Shown: piece after piece, positions 1 to 6,223 of the stretch
Position numbering within the stretch: the stretch's first letter is position 1
Layout of the letters: each line of letters begins with the position of its first letter
Source: CAYGVX01 sp964544285
GTDB taxonomy: Archaea; Thermoproteota; Bathyarchaeia; Bathyarchaeales; SOJC01
DNA length: 14,881 nucleotides
NCBI GenBank assembly: GCA_964544285.1
Contig: CAZJAQ010000033.1
Location: 1-14,881, forward strand
Direction of reading: 5' to 3'
Program-made: the position numbers and the translations under genes
Notes under the pieces: model-generated
Databases searched by the model: none
The model's input: only the letters and a program-made list of their open reading frames with translations
Told to the model about the DNA's origin: nothing

Positions 1-54
1 TACTGGGTTGTTGTCGGTTTGTATGCCTTGCGGAGTTTTAGGGAGAAGCGATGA
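1..54 (+). CDS. C-terminal end of a probable membrane protein (partial)
   Basis: Frame 1 is open from the window edge to a TGA at 52-54. It reads a hydrophobic stretch (WVVVGLYAL) followed by a basic tail (RSFREKR), the typical look of a last membrane helix with a positive cytoplasmic end. A six-base T tract at 76-81 follows, as expected behind an archaeal gene. Only 17 residues are visible, so no family can be named. The other two forward frames give less protein-like readings, but the call rests on composition alone. Confidence 0.35.
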   Translation, partial: YWVVVGLYALRSFREKR

Positions 55-75
55 TGCGAATGTTGTTTGTGGCGC

Positions 76-81
76 TTTTTT
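76..81 (+). terminator. Oligo-T terminator after the partial gene
   Basis: There is a run of six T 22 bases after the TGA at 52-54. Archaeal transcription commonly ends at such T tracts without a hairpin. A 13-base palindrome (GTCTAG-T-CTAGAC, 93-105) lies just behind it. Its role is unknown. Confidence 0.4.
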
Positions 82-134
82 GTGTTCTCTGCGTCTAGTC
101 TAGACCGTCCTATTAGGAATGTTTGGTGGTAATG

Positions 135-143
135 TTAATTAAT
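135..143 (+). promoter_or_regulatory. TATA-like box for tRNA-Pro
   Basis: The A+T-rich element TTAATTAAT is centred about 30 bases before the first base of the tRNA. That is the usual distance for an archaeal box A in front of a stable RNA gene. Assigned by position and composition only. Confidence 0.4.
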
Positions 144-168
144 TGTTGTTGCTTTATTCAGAGGGCAT

Positions 169-246
169 GGGGCTGTCGGCTAGCTTGGTCTAGGCTATGA
201 GACTTGGGCTCTCGTGACCCCGGTCCAAATCCGGGCAGCCCCACCA
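169..246 (+). tRNA. tRNA-Pro, anticodon TGG, with encoded CCA
   Basis: The sequence folds into a complete cloverleaf. The acceptor stem GGGGCTG (169-175) pairs perfectly with CAGCCCC (236-242), followed by discriminator A243 and an encoded CCA (244-246). The D arm (178-181 with 193-196) holds A14, G15, G18, G19 and A21 in their expected places. The anticodon stem 198-202/210-214 closes a seven-base loop with anticodon TGG at 205-207 and G37 after it, as usual for tRNA-Pro. The T stem CCCGG/CCGGG (219-223/231-235) is perfect. There is no intron. One oddity is the T loop, which reads TCCAAAT, so the nearly universal U55 is a C. Confidence 0.93.
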
Positions 247-292
247 TTCAGCGTGTAGACGCACACTTCTTCGGCACTGTTCTAAAAATTGG

Positions 293-301
293 AATTATAA
301 G
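293..301 (+). promoter_or_regulatory. TATA-like box for the winged-helix gene
   Basis: AATTATAAG is the best box A between the tRNA and the next gene. Transcription would start about 25 bases later, near 320. That puts the GTG at 305 upstream of the transcript and favours the TTG at 341, which has AGGAAG at 325-330 before it. Confidence 0.35.
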
Positions 302-340
302 CACGTGTTGTCAACCCTTACTACAGGAAGATGTTGCTTC

Positions 341-787
341 TTGAGTTCAGAGAACGGCACCAAGTTCGAATACTCCCTTCGCGGAAAAGACTGGGACGTC
401 TACTGGCTCCTACTGAAAAAAGGCTGCCCCATGAGCATACGCGAAGTCCAGAAAGCCCTCCGCTTCAGCAGCCCAAGCGTAGCCCAACACCATCTCGAAC
501 AACTCCGCCAACTAGGGCTCGTGCAAAAACAAGACATAGGCGGCAACTACTTCCTAGCCAGCGAAGTAAAAATCGGAGTGCTCCGCGACTTCGTCAAGCT
601 CGGGCGACTCCTCTTCCCCCGATACTTCTTCTACGCCATCTTCTCAACCGCCTCATACATCACCTATCTCCTAGTCTTAATGCAAGGCTTCTCACGCGAA
701 AACCTGTTCTTCCTCGTCTTCGGAGCGGCAATAACCATAATCCTCTGGCTCGAAGCCTTCCGAGTATGGTCCCTAAAACCATTCTAA
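341..787 (+). CDS. Winged-helix transcription regulator with two C-terminal membrane helices
   Basis: The product is a 148-residue protein. Residues about 15-75 form a winged helix-turn-helix of the ArsR/MarR sort: an opening helix (DWDVYWLLLKKG), then IREVQKALRFSSPSVAQHHL as the turn and recognition helix, then LRQLGLVQK and a short wing (GGNYFLAS). Two hydrophobic helices follow (from FPRYFFYAIF, and from NLFFLVFGAA), so the DNA-binding domain is probably tethered to the inner face of the membrane. Proteins of this build are known in archaea, but their signals and targets are mostly unknown. The frame stays open to a GTG at 305. I chose TTG 341 because the likely promoter lies at 293-301 and a purine-rich site is at 325-330, though the spacing of 10 bases is long. 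The next gene downstream may be a target, but it has its own TATA-like box. Confidence 0.75.
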   Translation: MSSENGTKFEYSLRGKDWDVYWLLLKKGCPMSIREVQKALRFSSPSVAQHHLEQLRQLGLVQKQDIGGNYFLASEVKIGVLRDFVKLGRLLFPRYFFYAIFSTASYITYLLVLMQGFSRENLFFLVFGAAITIILWLEAFRVWSLKPF

Positions 788-817
788 CTTCTGGTACAAC
801 ATGTTCTAATGCTTAGC

Positions 818-828
818 ATAAAATATGA
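818..828 (+). promoter_or_regulatory. TATA-like box for the beta-propeller gene
   Basis: CATAAAATATG lies about 40 bases before the ATG at 863, giving a leader of roughly 13 bases. It falls downstream of the alternative start at 809. That is the main reason for choosing 863. Confidence 0.4.
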
Positions 829-862
829 TGAACCCCTACTTTCTGGTTGGTGCAAAAAACCT

Positions 863-2665
863 ATGGAAAGCAGAATCAAAAAACAAGCACTAGTCTACGG
901 AGTCGTCGCCATTCTTCTAGTCACACTCGCAGCCGCCTTTGCCTACAAATTCGGCGTATACAACCCAGAAACTGGGAACCCCCCGCCTGTTTCAACCCCT
1001 CCTTCATCCTTGTTCACGACGTTTGCTTCCTACGATGTACTGAGAAACTTTCTGCTGACGAATTCGAGAACTCAAGGACCCTTCGCTTTCTACAGCCCCG
1101 CAGACGTCCGTCAATTAGACGCTCTCGTTGAAGGCTTTGAAGCGACTTCCAACTCACCAGGCTTAACCACCGATTACTCGGGCACGAACATTCAGGTGGC
1201 GGGAGTTGACGAAGCAGACTTTGTGAAAACCGACGGCGACTACATCTACGTCTTGTCCAACAACACCCTCTACATAATCAGGGCTCATCCACCCCAGACC
1301 GCGGAAATAGTGGCTAACATAACTTTCGGCGACTTGTACCCTGAAGGCATTTTTGTGAGTGGTGACCGCTTGGCAGTGTTGGGAAGCAAATACTTCATCC
1401 CCTCGAACCCCTATAGCTATGGGTACTACACTATAGACGTCAAAACCTTCATACAAATCTACGACATCCATGACAGAACAGACCCCACGTTTCTAGATGA
1501 CCTTGTCTTGACAGGCAGCTACTTCAACTCCAGAATGATAGGAGACTACGTCTACTTCGTCGTAAGCCAACCAGCCTACGTGGTTTACGACACGGTTATC
1601 CTTCCTAAAATCTACTCGAACAACCGATTGGTAAAGGAGGTGTTGCCCTCTGAAATCCACTACTACAATGGCTCAGATGAATATTATCAGTACACCACGT
1701 TCATCGCCATGAACATGCACAACATGACCGAAGCGCCGACCTACATGACCCTCATGCTGGGCGGGACGAGCAGCATGTACGTTTCGCAGGACAACATGTA
1801 CGTAACATTCCCAGAATTCAACGCCAACACCACAATCAGCAACACGGCAATCTATCGGGTCCACATTCAGGGCAACAACATGACTGCCGAAGCCAAAGGA
1901 CAAGTGTTGGGCAACGAGCTTAATCAGTTCTCGATGGACGAGTACGGCGGCTACTTTAGAATAGCCACTGCAACATGGATAAGCGGCGTTCCGCGAAGCA
2001 ACCTATTCGTATTGGACATGGACTTGAACGTCGTTGGAAAGCTGCTGGACATCGAGGTCAACGAGACCCTCGACTCAGCAAGATTCATGGGAGACCGCTG
2101 CTACCTCTCAACGTCAATCGTTAGGAGAGACCCGTTCTTTGTCATAGACGTGGCAAACGCAAGCCAACCCAAAATCTTGGGCTACTTGAAGATTCCAGGG
2201 TTCACTCGCTATCTCCATCCCTACGATGAGGATCATGTAATAGGCGTGGGCAGAGACGAGTCCAACAACGTTAGGGTTTCACTCTTCGACGTCAGCAACG
2301 TAAGCGCCCCGAAGAACATGAGCGAGTACAGGTTTGAAGGCTACTGGTCAGAGTCGCTGGCTTTGTCTGATCATAAGGCGTTCCTCTTTTCACAAGCCAA
2401 AAACCTGCTCGCGATTCCAGTCACAATCTATAGCTACGACTATTCGGTGGAACAAGGGCTTTTCGTGTTCGACATAACCCTGACTGATGGTCTTGTGCTG
2501 AGGGGCAGCGTGACTCATCTAGAGGATGTGGTCTACAACCATTGGTATTACTACGTCAAACGCGCGCTCTACATCGACGATGTGCTCTACACGATATCTG
2601 ACTGGAAGATTAAGATGAACCGCCTTGGCGACCTCGCAGAAATCGGGGAAATAGGACTTCCCTAA
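863..2665 (+). CDS. Membrane-anchored extracellular beta-propeller protein (COG4880 / Beta_propel type)
   Basis: The product has 600 residues. A basic N-terminus (MESRIKKQ) and one hydrophobic helix (about residues 9-29) form a signal anchor, followed by a Pro/Ser/Thr-rich linker. The signature TNIQVAGVDEADFVKTDG at about 108-125 opens the propeller domain, which runs to the end as repeated beta-strand blades with phrases such as GDYIYVLSNNTLYII and FDVSNVSAPK. This is the pattern of the secreted C-terminal beta-propeller family distantly related to WD40 (COG4880, PF09826). About ten N-X-S/T sequons fit a glycosylated surface protein. The function of the family is unknown; binding to a surface partner is a guess. 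The frame extends upstream to 809, but those 18 residues lie ahead of or across the TATA-like box and would sit before the signal anchor. An oligo-T tract follows the stop. Confidence 0.9.
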   Translation: MESRIKKQALVYGVVAILLVTLAAAFAYKFGVYNPETGNPPPVSTPPSSLFTTFASYDVLRNFLLTNSRTQGPFAFYSPADVRQLDALVEGFEATSNSPGLTTDYSGTNIQVAGVDEADFVKTDGDYIYVLSNNTLYIIRAHPPQTAEIVANITFGDLYPEGIFVSGDRLAVLGSKYFIPSNPYSYGYYTIDVKTFIQIYDIHDRTDPTFLDDLVLTGSYFNSRMIGDYVYFVVSQPAYVVYDTVILPKIYSNNRLVKEVLPSEIHYYNGSDEYYQYTTFIAMNMHNMTEAPTYMTLMLGGTSSMYVSQDNMYVTFPEFNANTTISNTAIYRVHIQGNNMTAEAKGQVLGNELNQFSMDEYGGYFRIATATWISGVPRSNLFVLDMDLNVVGKLLDIEVNETLDSARFMGDRCYLSTSIVRRDPFFVIDVANASQPKILGYLKIPGFTRYLHPYDEDHVIGVGRDESNNVRVSLFDVSNVSAPKNMSEYRFEGYWSESLALSDHKAFLFSQAKNLLAIPVTIYSYDYSVEQGLFVFDITLTDGLVLRGSVTHLEDVVYNHWYYYVKRALYIDDVLYTISDWKIKMNRLGDLAEIGEIGLP

Positions 2666-2675
2666 ACCTCCTCTC

Positions 2676-2682
2676 TTTTTTT
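2676..2682 (+). terminator. Oligo-T terminator after the propeller gene
   Basis: Seven T follow a pyrimidine-rich stretch, 10 bases after the TAA. They sit in the 38-base gap between two convergent genes. No convincing hairpin precedes them, which is normal for archaea. Confidence 0.5.
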
Positions 2683-2703
2683 CTGTGGAGAAGCTGTAAG
2701 GTT

Positions 2704-3687
2704 TTATGTTAGCTGCTCGTACACGGGGTGCCCCTTAAACCGCAGCATCGTCTCCGATTTCTCGTAGGTTCCGCTTGGCAGCCGCACGCAGAGTGAGCTG
2801 ACTATGGCGCCGTTGGGGATGAACCGCACTCCGTCTAGGAGTTCCCCTTTCGTGACCCCCGACGCTGCGAAGACCAGCTGGTTGCCCTTGGCTAGTTCTC
2901 CCTCTGAATAAGTCTTGTCGACGTCGACTCCTTCGGCCTCCAGCCTCTCCAGCCTCTTGGCGTCGTCTTTTTTGTCTCTCCAAACTTTGACGAGCATGGT
3001 TCCTCCGAGGCATTTGACGGCGGTGGCTCCGATGGTGGCTTCTGGACCGGCGCCTGCGCCGAGGAGCAGGTCGACGCCTGAGTTGGGGATGCACGTTACG
3101 ACGGACGCGGCGATGTCTCCGTCTTGGATTAAGATTATCCTGACTCCTAGTTTTCTCAGTCTCTCCAAGATTTCGCGGTGTCTGTCGCGTTCGAGCATTA
3201 TGACCGTGAAGTTTTCGAGGCGCATCTTCTTCTGCTCAGCCACTGTCTGCACGATTTCTTCGATGGACATGTCGAGGGAAAGCTTGCCCTTCGAGTGGTA
3301 GTCTGTGGCTACTTTGAAGTAGTAGCCGTCGTCTGGGAGGACTTGGAAGCAGCCCTTCGGGGCGCATGCCAGAGCGGAGATGGCGTCTTTTCTTCCCTTC
3401 GAGGTGGCGGTCGTGCCGTCGACGGGGTCTACGACGAATTCGACTTTGGGTCCGCGTCCGAGGCCTACTTTTTCTCTTCGGCTGAACGCTGGGGCGTTGT
3501 CTTTCGGTCCTTCGCAGCTGATTACTTCGCCGTCGATTTCCATCTGTTTTAGGGCGGCTCTGGAGAAGTCGACTGCTCGTTGGTCGACGATTTTGGGGTT
3601 GCCTTGTCCTATGTGGAGGGCGGCACCGACTGCGGCTGCGATGGTGATTCTGGGCAGGGATGGGGCGAGAGCCCTTAACGAAGCCAA
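2704..3687 (-). CDS. glpX: Class II fructose-1,6-bisphosphatase, GlpX type
   Basis: The product has 327 residues, close to the usual GlpX length. It would hydrolyse fructose 1,6-bisphosphate to fructose 6-phosphate for gluconeogenesis; some relatives also act on sedoheptulose 1,7-bisphosphate. The family landmarks are in order: IDGEVISCEGPKDNAP (51-66), VDPVDGTT (86-93), QDGDIAAS (188-195), GAGAGPEATIGATAVKCLGG (210-229) and FAASGVTKGELLDGV (273-287). By eye against E. coli GlpX, the metal ligands map to D35, E59, D87, D90 and E216. D90 replaces the usual Glu, giving a DPVDGT motif as in inositol monophosphatases, and P61 replaces a Glu in the EGE motif. The only workable start is TTG, preceded by GAGG at 3698-3695. 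A TATA-like box about 38 bases upstream suggests independent transcription from the zinc-ribbon gene 45 bases away. I am sure of the family but less sure of the exact substrate. Confidence 0.85.
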   Translation of the reverse strand: MASLRALAPSLPRITIAAAVGAALHIGQGNPKIVDQRAVDFSRAALKQMEIDGEVISCEGPKDNAPAFSRREKVGLGRGPKVEFVVDPVDGTTATSKGRKDAISALACAPKGCFQVLPDDGYYFKVATDYHSKGKLSLDMSIEEIVQTVAEQKKMRLENFTVIMLERDRHREILERLRKLGVRIILIQDGDIAASVVTCIPNSGVDLLLGAGAGPEATIGATAVKCLGGTMLVKVWRDKKDDAKRLERLEAEGVDVDKTYSEGELAKGNQLVFAASGVTKGELLDGVRFIPNGAIVSSLCVRLPSGTYEKSETMLRFKGHPVYEQLT

Positions 3688-3720
3688 GTTTTTTCCTCGG
3701 CTAGTTGCTTTACAAAGCCA

Positions 3721-3730
3721 CGTATATTGC
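3721..3730 (-). promoter_or_regulatory. TATA-like box for glpX
   Basis: On the minus strand this reads GCAATATACG. It is centred about 38 bases before the TTG start of glpX and leaves a leader of about 12 bases that just includes the GAGG site. It lies in the gap after the zinc-ribbon gene, so the two genes need not form an operon. Confidence 0.35.
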
Positions 3731-3732
3731 TT

Positions 3733-3930
3733 TTATTCTTCTTTAACCGCTTTCTGAGATTTTTCTCGGATTTTTTGGGCAAGTTTGCTGTCTTCGACTA
3801 TGAAGGTTCCGCGGTAGCCGCAGTCTTTGCATTCCCAGATTGACCATAACTGGGGTAGTCCGCTTGCCCATTGGATGTGTGTGGAGCCGCATTTCGGACA
3901 AAACTTGACCCGTGTTTTCTGTTTTTTCAA
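3733..3930 (-). CDS. Small zinc-ribbon protein
   Basis: The product has 65 residues with one four-cysteine zinc ribbon: CPKC at 11-14 and CKDC at 34-37, each followed by Gly. The 19 residues between the two knuckles include tryptophans (W21, W29, W32). The ends are rich in Lys and Arg (MKKQKTRVK and QKIREKSQKAVKEE). Ribbons like this occur in transcription factor S, TFB-like and ribosomal proteins, but nothing here places it in one of those. Nucleic-acid binding is a reasonable guess. TTG at 3930 is the only start that keeps the first knuckle. GAAAGG lies just two bases before it, which is close for a ribosome binding site. The candidate sRNA upstream may share its transcript. Confidence 0.7.
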   Translation of the reverse strand: MKKQKTRVKFCPKCGSTHIQWASGLPQLWSIWECKDCGYRGTFIVEDSKLAQKIREKSQKAVKEE

Positions 3931-3953
3931 AGCCTTTCACTTAGAAGTTGTTT

Positions 3954-4018
3954 GGGGTCTGCCCGTCATGAGGTCCTCATCCACGACTGTCGGTCTGGGA
4001 CGGCGTCATCATCCCCCG
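3954..4018 (-). ncRNA. Candidate C/D box guide sRNA
   Basis: Read on the minus strand, in order: a GGGGG strand (4017-4013); a perfect box C, ATGATGA (4012-4006); 12 bases; a D'-like CCGA (3993-3990); 8 bases; a C'-like GATGAGG (3981-3975); 13 bases; a D-like CAGA (3961-3958); and CCCC (3957-3954), which pairs with the opening G run. Spacing and total length match archaeal C/D sRNAs. The unpaired G-A-U before the sheared G-A pairs would give the three-base bulge of a kink-turn. Both D boxes differ from CUGA at position 2, the main argument against. A TATA-like box lies 26 bases upstream of the first G. There is no T tract after it, so it may be processed from the leader of the zinc-ribbon transcript. 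Confidence 0.42.
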
Positions 4019-4040
4019 CTAATAGAACAGCATCCCACAC

Positions 4041-4050
4041 TATTTAACGT
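4041..4050 (-). promoter_or_regulatory. TATA-like box upstream of the candidate sRNA and zinc-ribbon gene
   Basis: On the minus strand this reads ACGTTAAATA, centred at about 4044. A start 26 bases later falls at 4018, the first base of the proposed sRNA stem. It could drive the sRNA, the zinc-ribbon gene, or both. Confidence 0.4.
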
Positions 4051-4175
4051 TCTCTGGTACTTGAAGAAAGAAAATAATGTGTTTCTTTTTGTATGTGTCA
4101 GATGTTATGAATAGAAGATTCTTTCAAAAATGATAATAGGAAGAAAGAAAGACAGAGTGTGTTTGGAGAGACTAG

Positions 4176-6083
4176 TTGAGAAGAATAAGCTCATTGCTTA
4201 TCCTGACTTCACTTCTAATGGGAATGTTACCGTTATCATTCAGGATTCTACCAGTCGGAGCTGGGACGATAACAGTCCCAGATGATTACCCAACAATCCA
4301 AGAAGCAGTTGATGCAGCAAGCAATGGAGATACTGTATTTGTAAAGTGTGGAGTATATAATGAGCATGTAGTTGTGAACAAGCCTCTATCTCTACTTGGC
4401 GAAGACACAAACAACACAGTTATCGATGGAAATGGAACTGGTTACGGGATCTTAGTTACAGCAGATTATGTCTCCGTAAAGGGATTGCGAGTCCAAAACT
4501 GCGAGGAAGGCATAAAAGTGGAGAGCGATGACAATGCTATATCTTCTAACCTAGTCTCTTCGAATGGCCGCAATGAGACTGAGATTCGGACTAATCAGGA
4601 GATCTACCAGGATTTCGTATCTCCCGTCAATAGATGGTACTTGCACAATCTTATCAACGGTAGCTACACTGCCTTTTTTAACATAACTGAGCATACGCCA
4701 GCAATCAGCATTCAAGCTTTGGGACGTGAAGACGTAAATCAACTATTCATTGGGCTCTTTTATGACAGAAACAATGACAATGAACCACAACTTCAGGAAT
4801 ATGTGAGCTATGGGGATGCTAAAGAGCGAAATGTGCATGTTTATCTTATTAATCCACCCAATGGACATTACATAATTAAGGTGTTAGGTTGGGAAGTTCT
4901 AGCGAACCCTGGGCATTTCGACCTAGAGATAACAAGATACCTTGGTTATGGAATCGCAATCTTGTCATCTAGGAATAACATGATCGCTGACAATCTAGTT
5001 TCCCATAACCCCGTGGGCTTGTATCTGTATGACTCTAGCAATACAACAATTCAGTATAACGAAGCTGCAGAGAATGTTGGCGGTATTGTCCTGAGTAATT
5101 CCTCGTGGTGTTTTATCTCAAATAACAATGCTAGCTTGAACAAGCTTGGCTCCGGTATACGCCAATTCGGTAATGGAATGACTTTCTGGGCAGTTCAAAA
5201 TTCCCAGATAGCTGAGAACAACGTATCTTCGAATTTATTCGGGATTTGGTTGCTTGATTCTTCCAACAATGACGTAATAGGGAATAACTTGGTTTCAGAT
5301 CAGGGCTGGGGTTTAGTGATGTACGCTTCACACGATAACGAAGTTGCATACAACAACATATCTATTTCTGGTCCTTCCAGTGACGGAGTAAGAATGATGT
5401 TCTCTCGACAGAACTACTTCAGAGAGAATTGTTTCCAATCGAATGGTCATGCAGGAATCTACTTTTGGCTAGATAACAAGAACAACAGCATCATCAGAAA
5501 CAAGTTTCATTCAAACGGAGCGCATGGAGTGGAGCTTAAACTCCTCTGTGACAACAATATCATCGCCGACAACGATATCAGATTTAACGGAATCAATGGT
5601 ATTCTGATACTCGAGTCCTCAGGTTGCACGGTCACAAGAAACTATGTATTTTCAAACAATAGAGGAGTGATCTCACATGATTCTCTTGAAAACATGATTT
5701 ATCATAACAATATCATAGATAGCTGGGAGCTGCAAGCAGCTGACTTCAATTCAGCTAACACGTGGGACAATGGATGCGAAGGCAACTACTGGAGCAACTA
5801 CAATGGCACAGACTTGGATGGTGATGGGATCGGTGACACTGAACTACCCTGGGAAGGAGTTGACAACTATCCTCTGATGAATCCTTACTGGAATCCAGCA
5901 GACATAAACCATGACTTAGAAGTAAACCTCTATGATGCTGTTCTTGTTCTAGTATCCTACGGCTCAAAGCTAGGAGATGAAAACTTCAATCCACACTGTG
6001 ACATAGAAGAACCTTACGGAATAATAGACCTGTACGATGCAGTGCTTATACTCGTAAACTATGGAAAAAGATATGACCCTTAG
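4176..6083 (+). CDS. Secreted NosD-like right-handed beta-helix protein with inserted domain and dockerin-like C-terminus
   Basis: The product has 635 residues. A signal peptide (about 1-29) is followed by TITVPDDYPTIQEAVDAA, the standard opening of NosD/parallel beta-helix proteins. Coils rich in Asn, Gly and Ser follow (NNMIADNLVSHNPVGLYLY, NNDVIGNNLVS, NNSIIRNKFHSNG). Residues about 131-256 break the helix with a separate, probably beta-rich domain before the coils resume. Residues 575-635 hold two calcium-loop-like repeats (DINHDLEVNLYDAVLVLVSYG, then a IIDLYDAVLILVNYG half), as in archaeal dockerin-type ends. The helix suggests carbohydrate binding or cleavage; the dockerin-like end suggests docking on a surface protein. 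TTG 4176 has GGAGAG five bases before it, and the ATG at 4218 would cut the signal peptide. The gene is visibly richer in A+T than its neighbours. Confidence 0.85.
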   Translation: MRRISSLLILTSLLMGMLPLSFRILPVGAGTITVPDDYPTIQEAVDAASNGDTVFVKCGVYNEHVVVNKPLSLLGEDTNNTVIDGNGTGYGILVTADYVSVKGLRVQNCEEGIKVESDDNAISSNLVSSNGRNETEIRTNQEIYQDFVSPVNRWYLHNLINGSYTAFFNITEHTPAISIQALGREDVNQLFIGLFYDRNNDNEPQLQEYVSYGDAKERNVHVYLINPPNGHYIIKVLGWEVLANPGHFDLEITRYLGYGIAILSSRNNMIADNLVSHNPVGLYLYDSSNTTIQYNEAAENVGGIVLSNSSWCFISNNNASLNKLGSGIRQFGNGMTFWAVQNSQIAENNVSSNLFGIWLLDSSNNDVIGNNLVSDQGWGLVMYASHDNEVAYNNISISGPSSDGVRMMFSRQNYFRENCFQSNGHAGIYFWLDNKNNSIIRNKFHSNGAHGVELKLLCDNNIIADNDIRFNGINGILILESSGCTVTRNYVFSNNRGVISHDSLENMIYHNNIIDSWELQAADFNSANTWDNGCEGNYWSNYNGTDLDGDGIGDTELPWEGVDNYPLMNPYWNPADINHDLEVNLYDAVLVLVSYGSKLGDENFNPHCDIEEPYGIIDLYDAVLILVNYGKRYDP

Positions 6084-6223
6084 AACCTGTAAACCTTCAA
6101 CCCTTAAAGAGTGCCCCTTTACACATAAAATTCAAAATTGCTTGGATGGAATGGAAGGGAACCGTTAAGTGTCTTTAGTGTTAGGTGGGATTTGGGTTGA
6201 ACGTGCTTTTCTTCTCCTAATAG

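Noticed and set aside
93..105. Perfect odd palindrome GTCTAG-T-CTAGAC between the first T tract and tRNA-Pro
   Set aside because: A single 13-base palindrome in a short spacer with no copy or regulated gene identified; too weak for a feature.
331..816. Long alternative frame over the winged-helix gene, starting with ATG
   Set aside because: Its translation is a low-complexity Arg/Pro/Ser/Leu string typical of an off-frame reading, while the overlapping frame has a clear winged helix and membrane helices.
825..831. Box C-like ATGATGA before the propeller gene
   Set aside because: No CUGA-like boxes at the right spacing; it is part of the TATA-rich leader.
809..862. Extended N-terminus of the propeller protein from 809
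   Set aside because: It would lie ahead of or across the likely TATA box and would place 18 polar residues before a typical signal anchor.
2915..3757. Several forward-strand open frames across glpX
   Set aside because: All are shadows of the minus-strand GlpX frame, which holds every family motif.
3968..3980. Palindrome ATGAGG-T-CCTCAT taken as a possible operator
   Set aside because: It coincides with the C'-like box and start of the second guide of the candidate sRNA, which explains it at least as well.
6084..6223. Possible small gene or RNA in the convergent gap after the beta-helix gene
   Set aside because: No open frame with a start and ribosome site, and only a 5-pair hairpin (TAAAG/CTTTA); nothing supportable.
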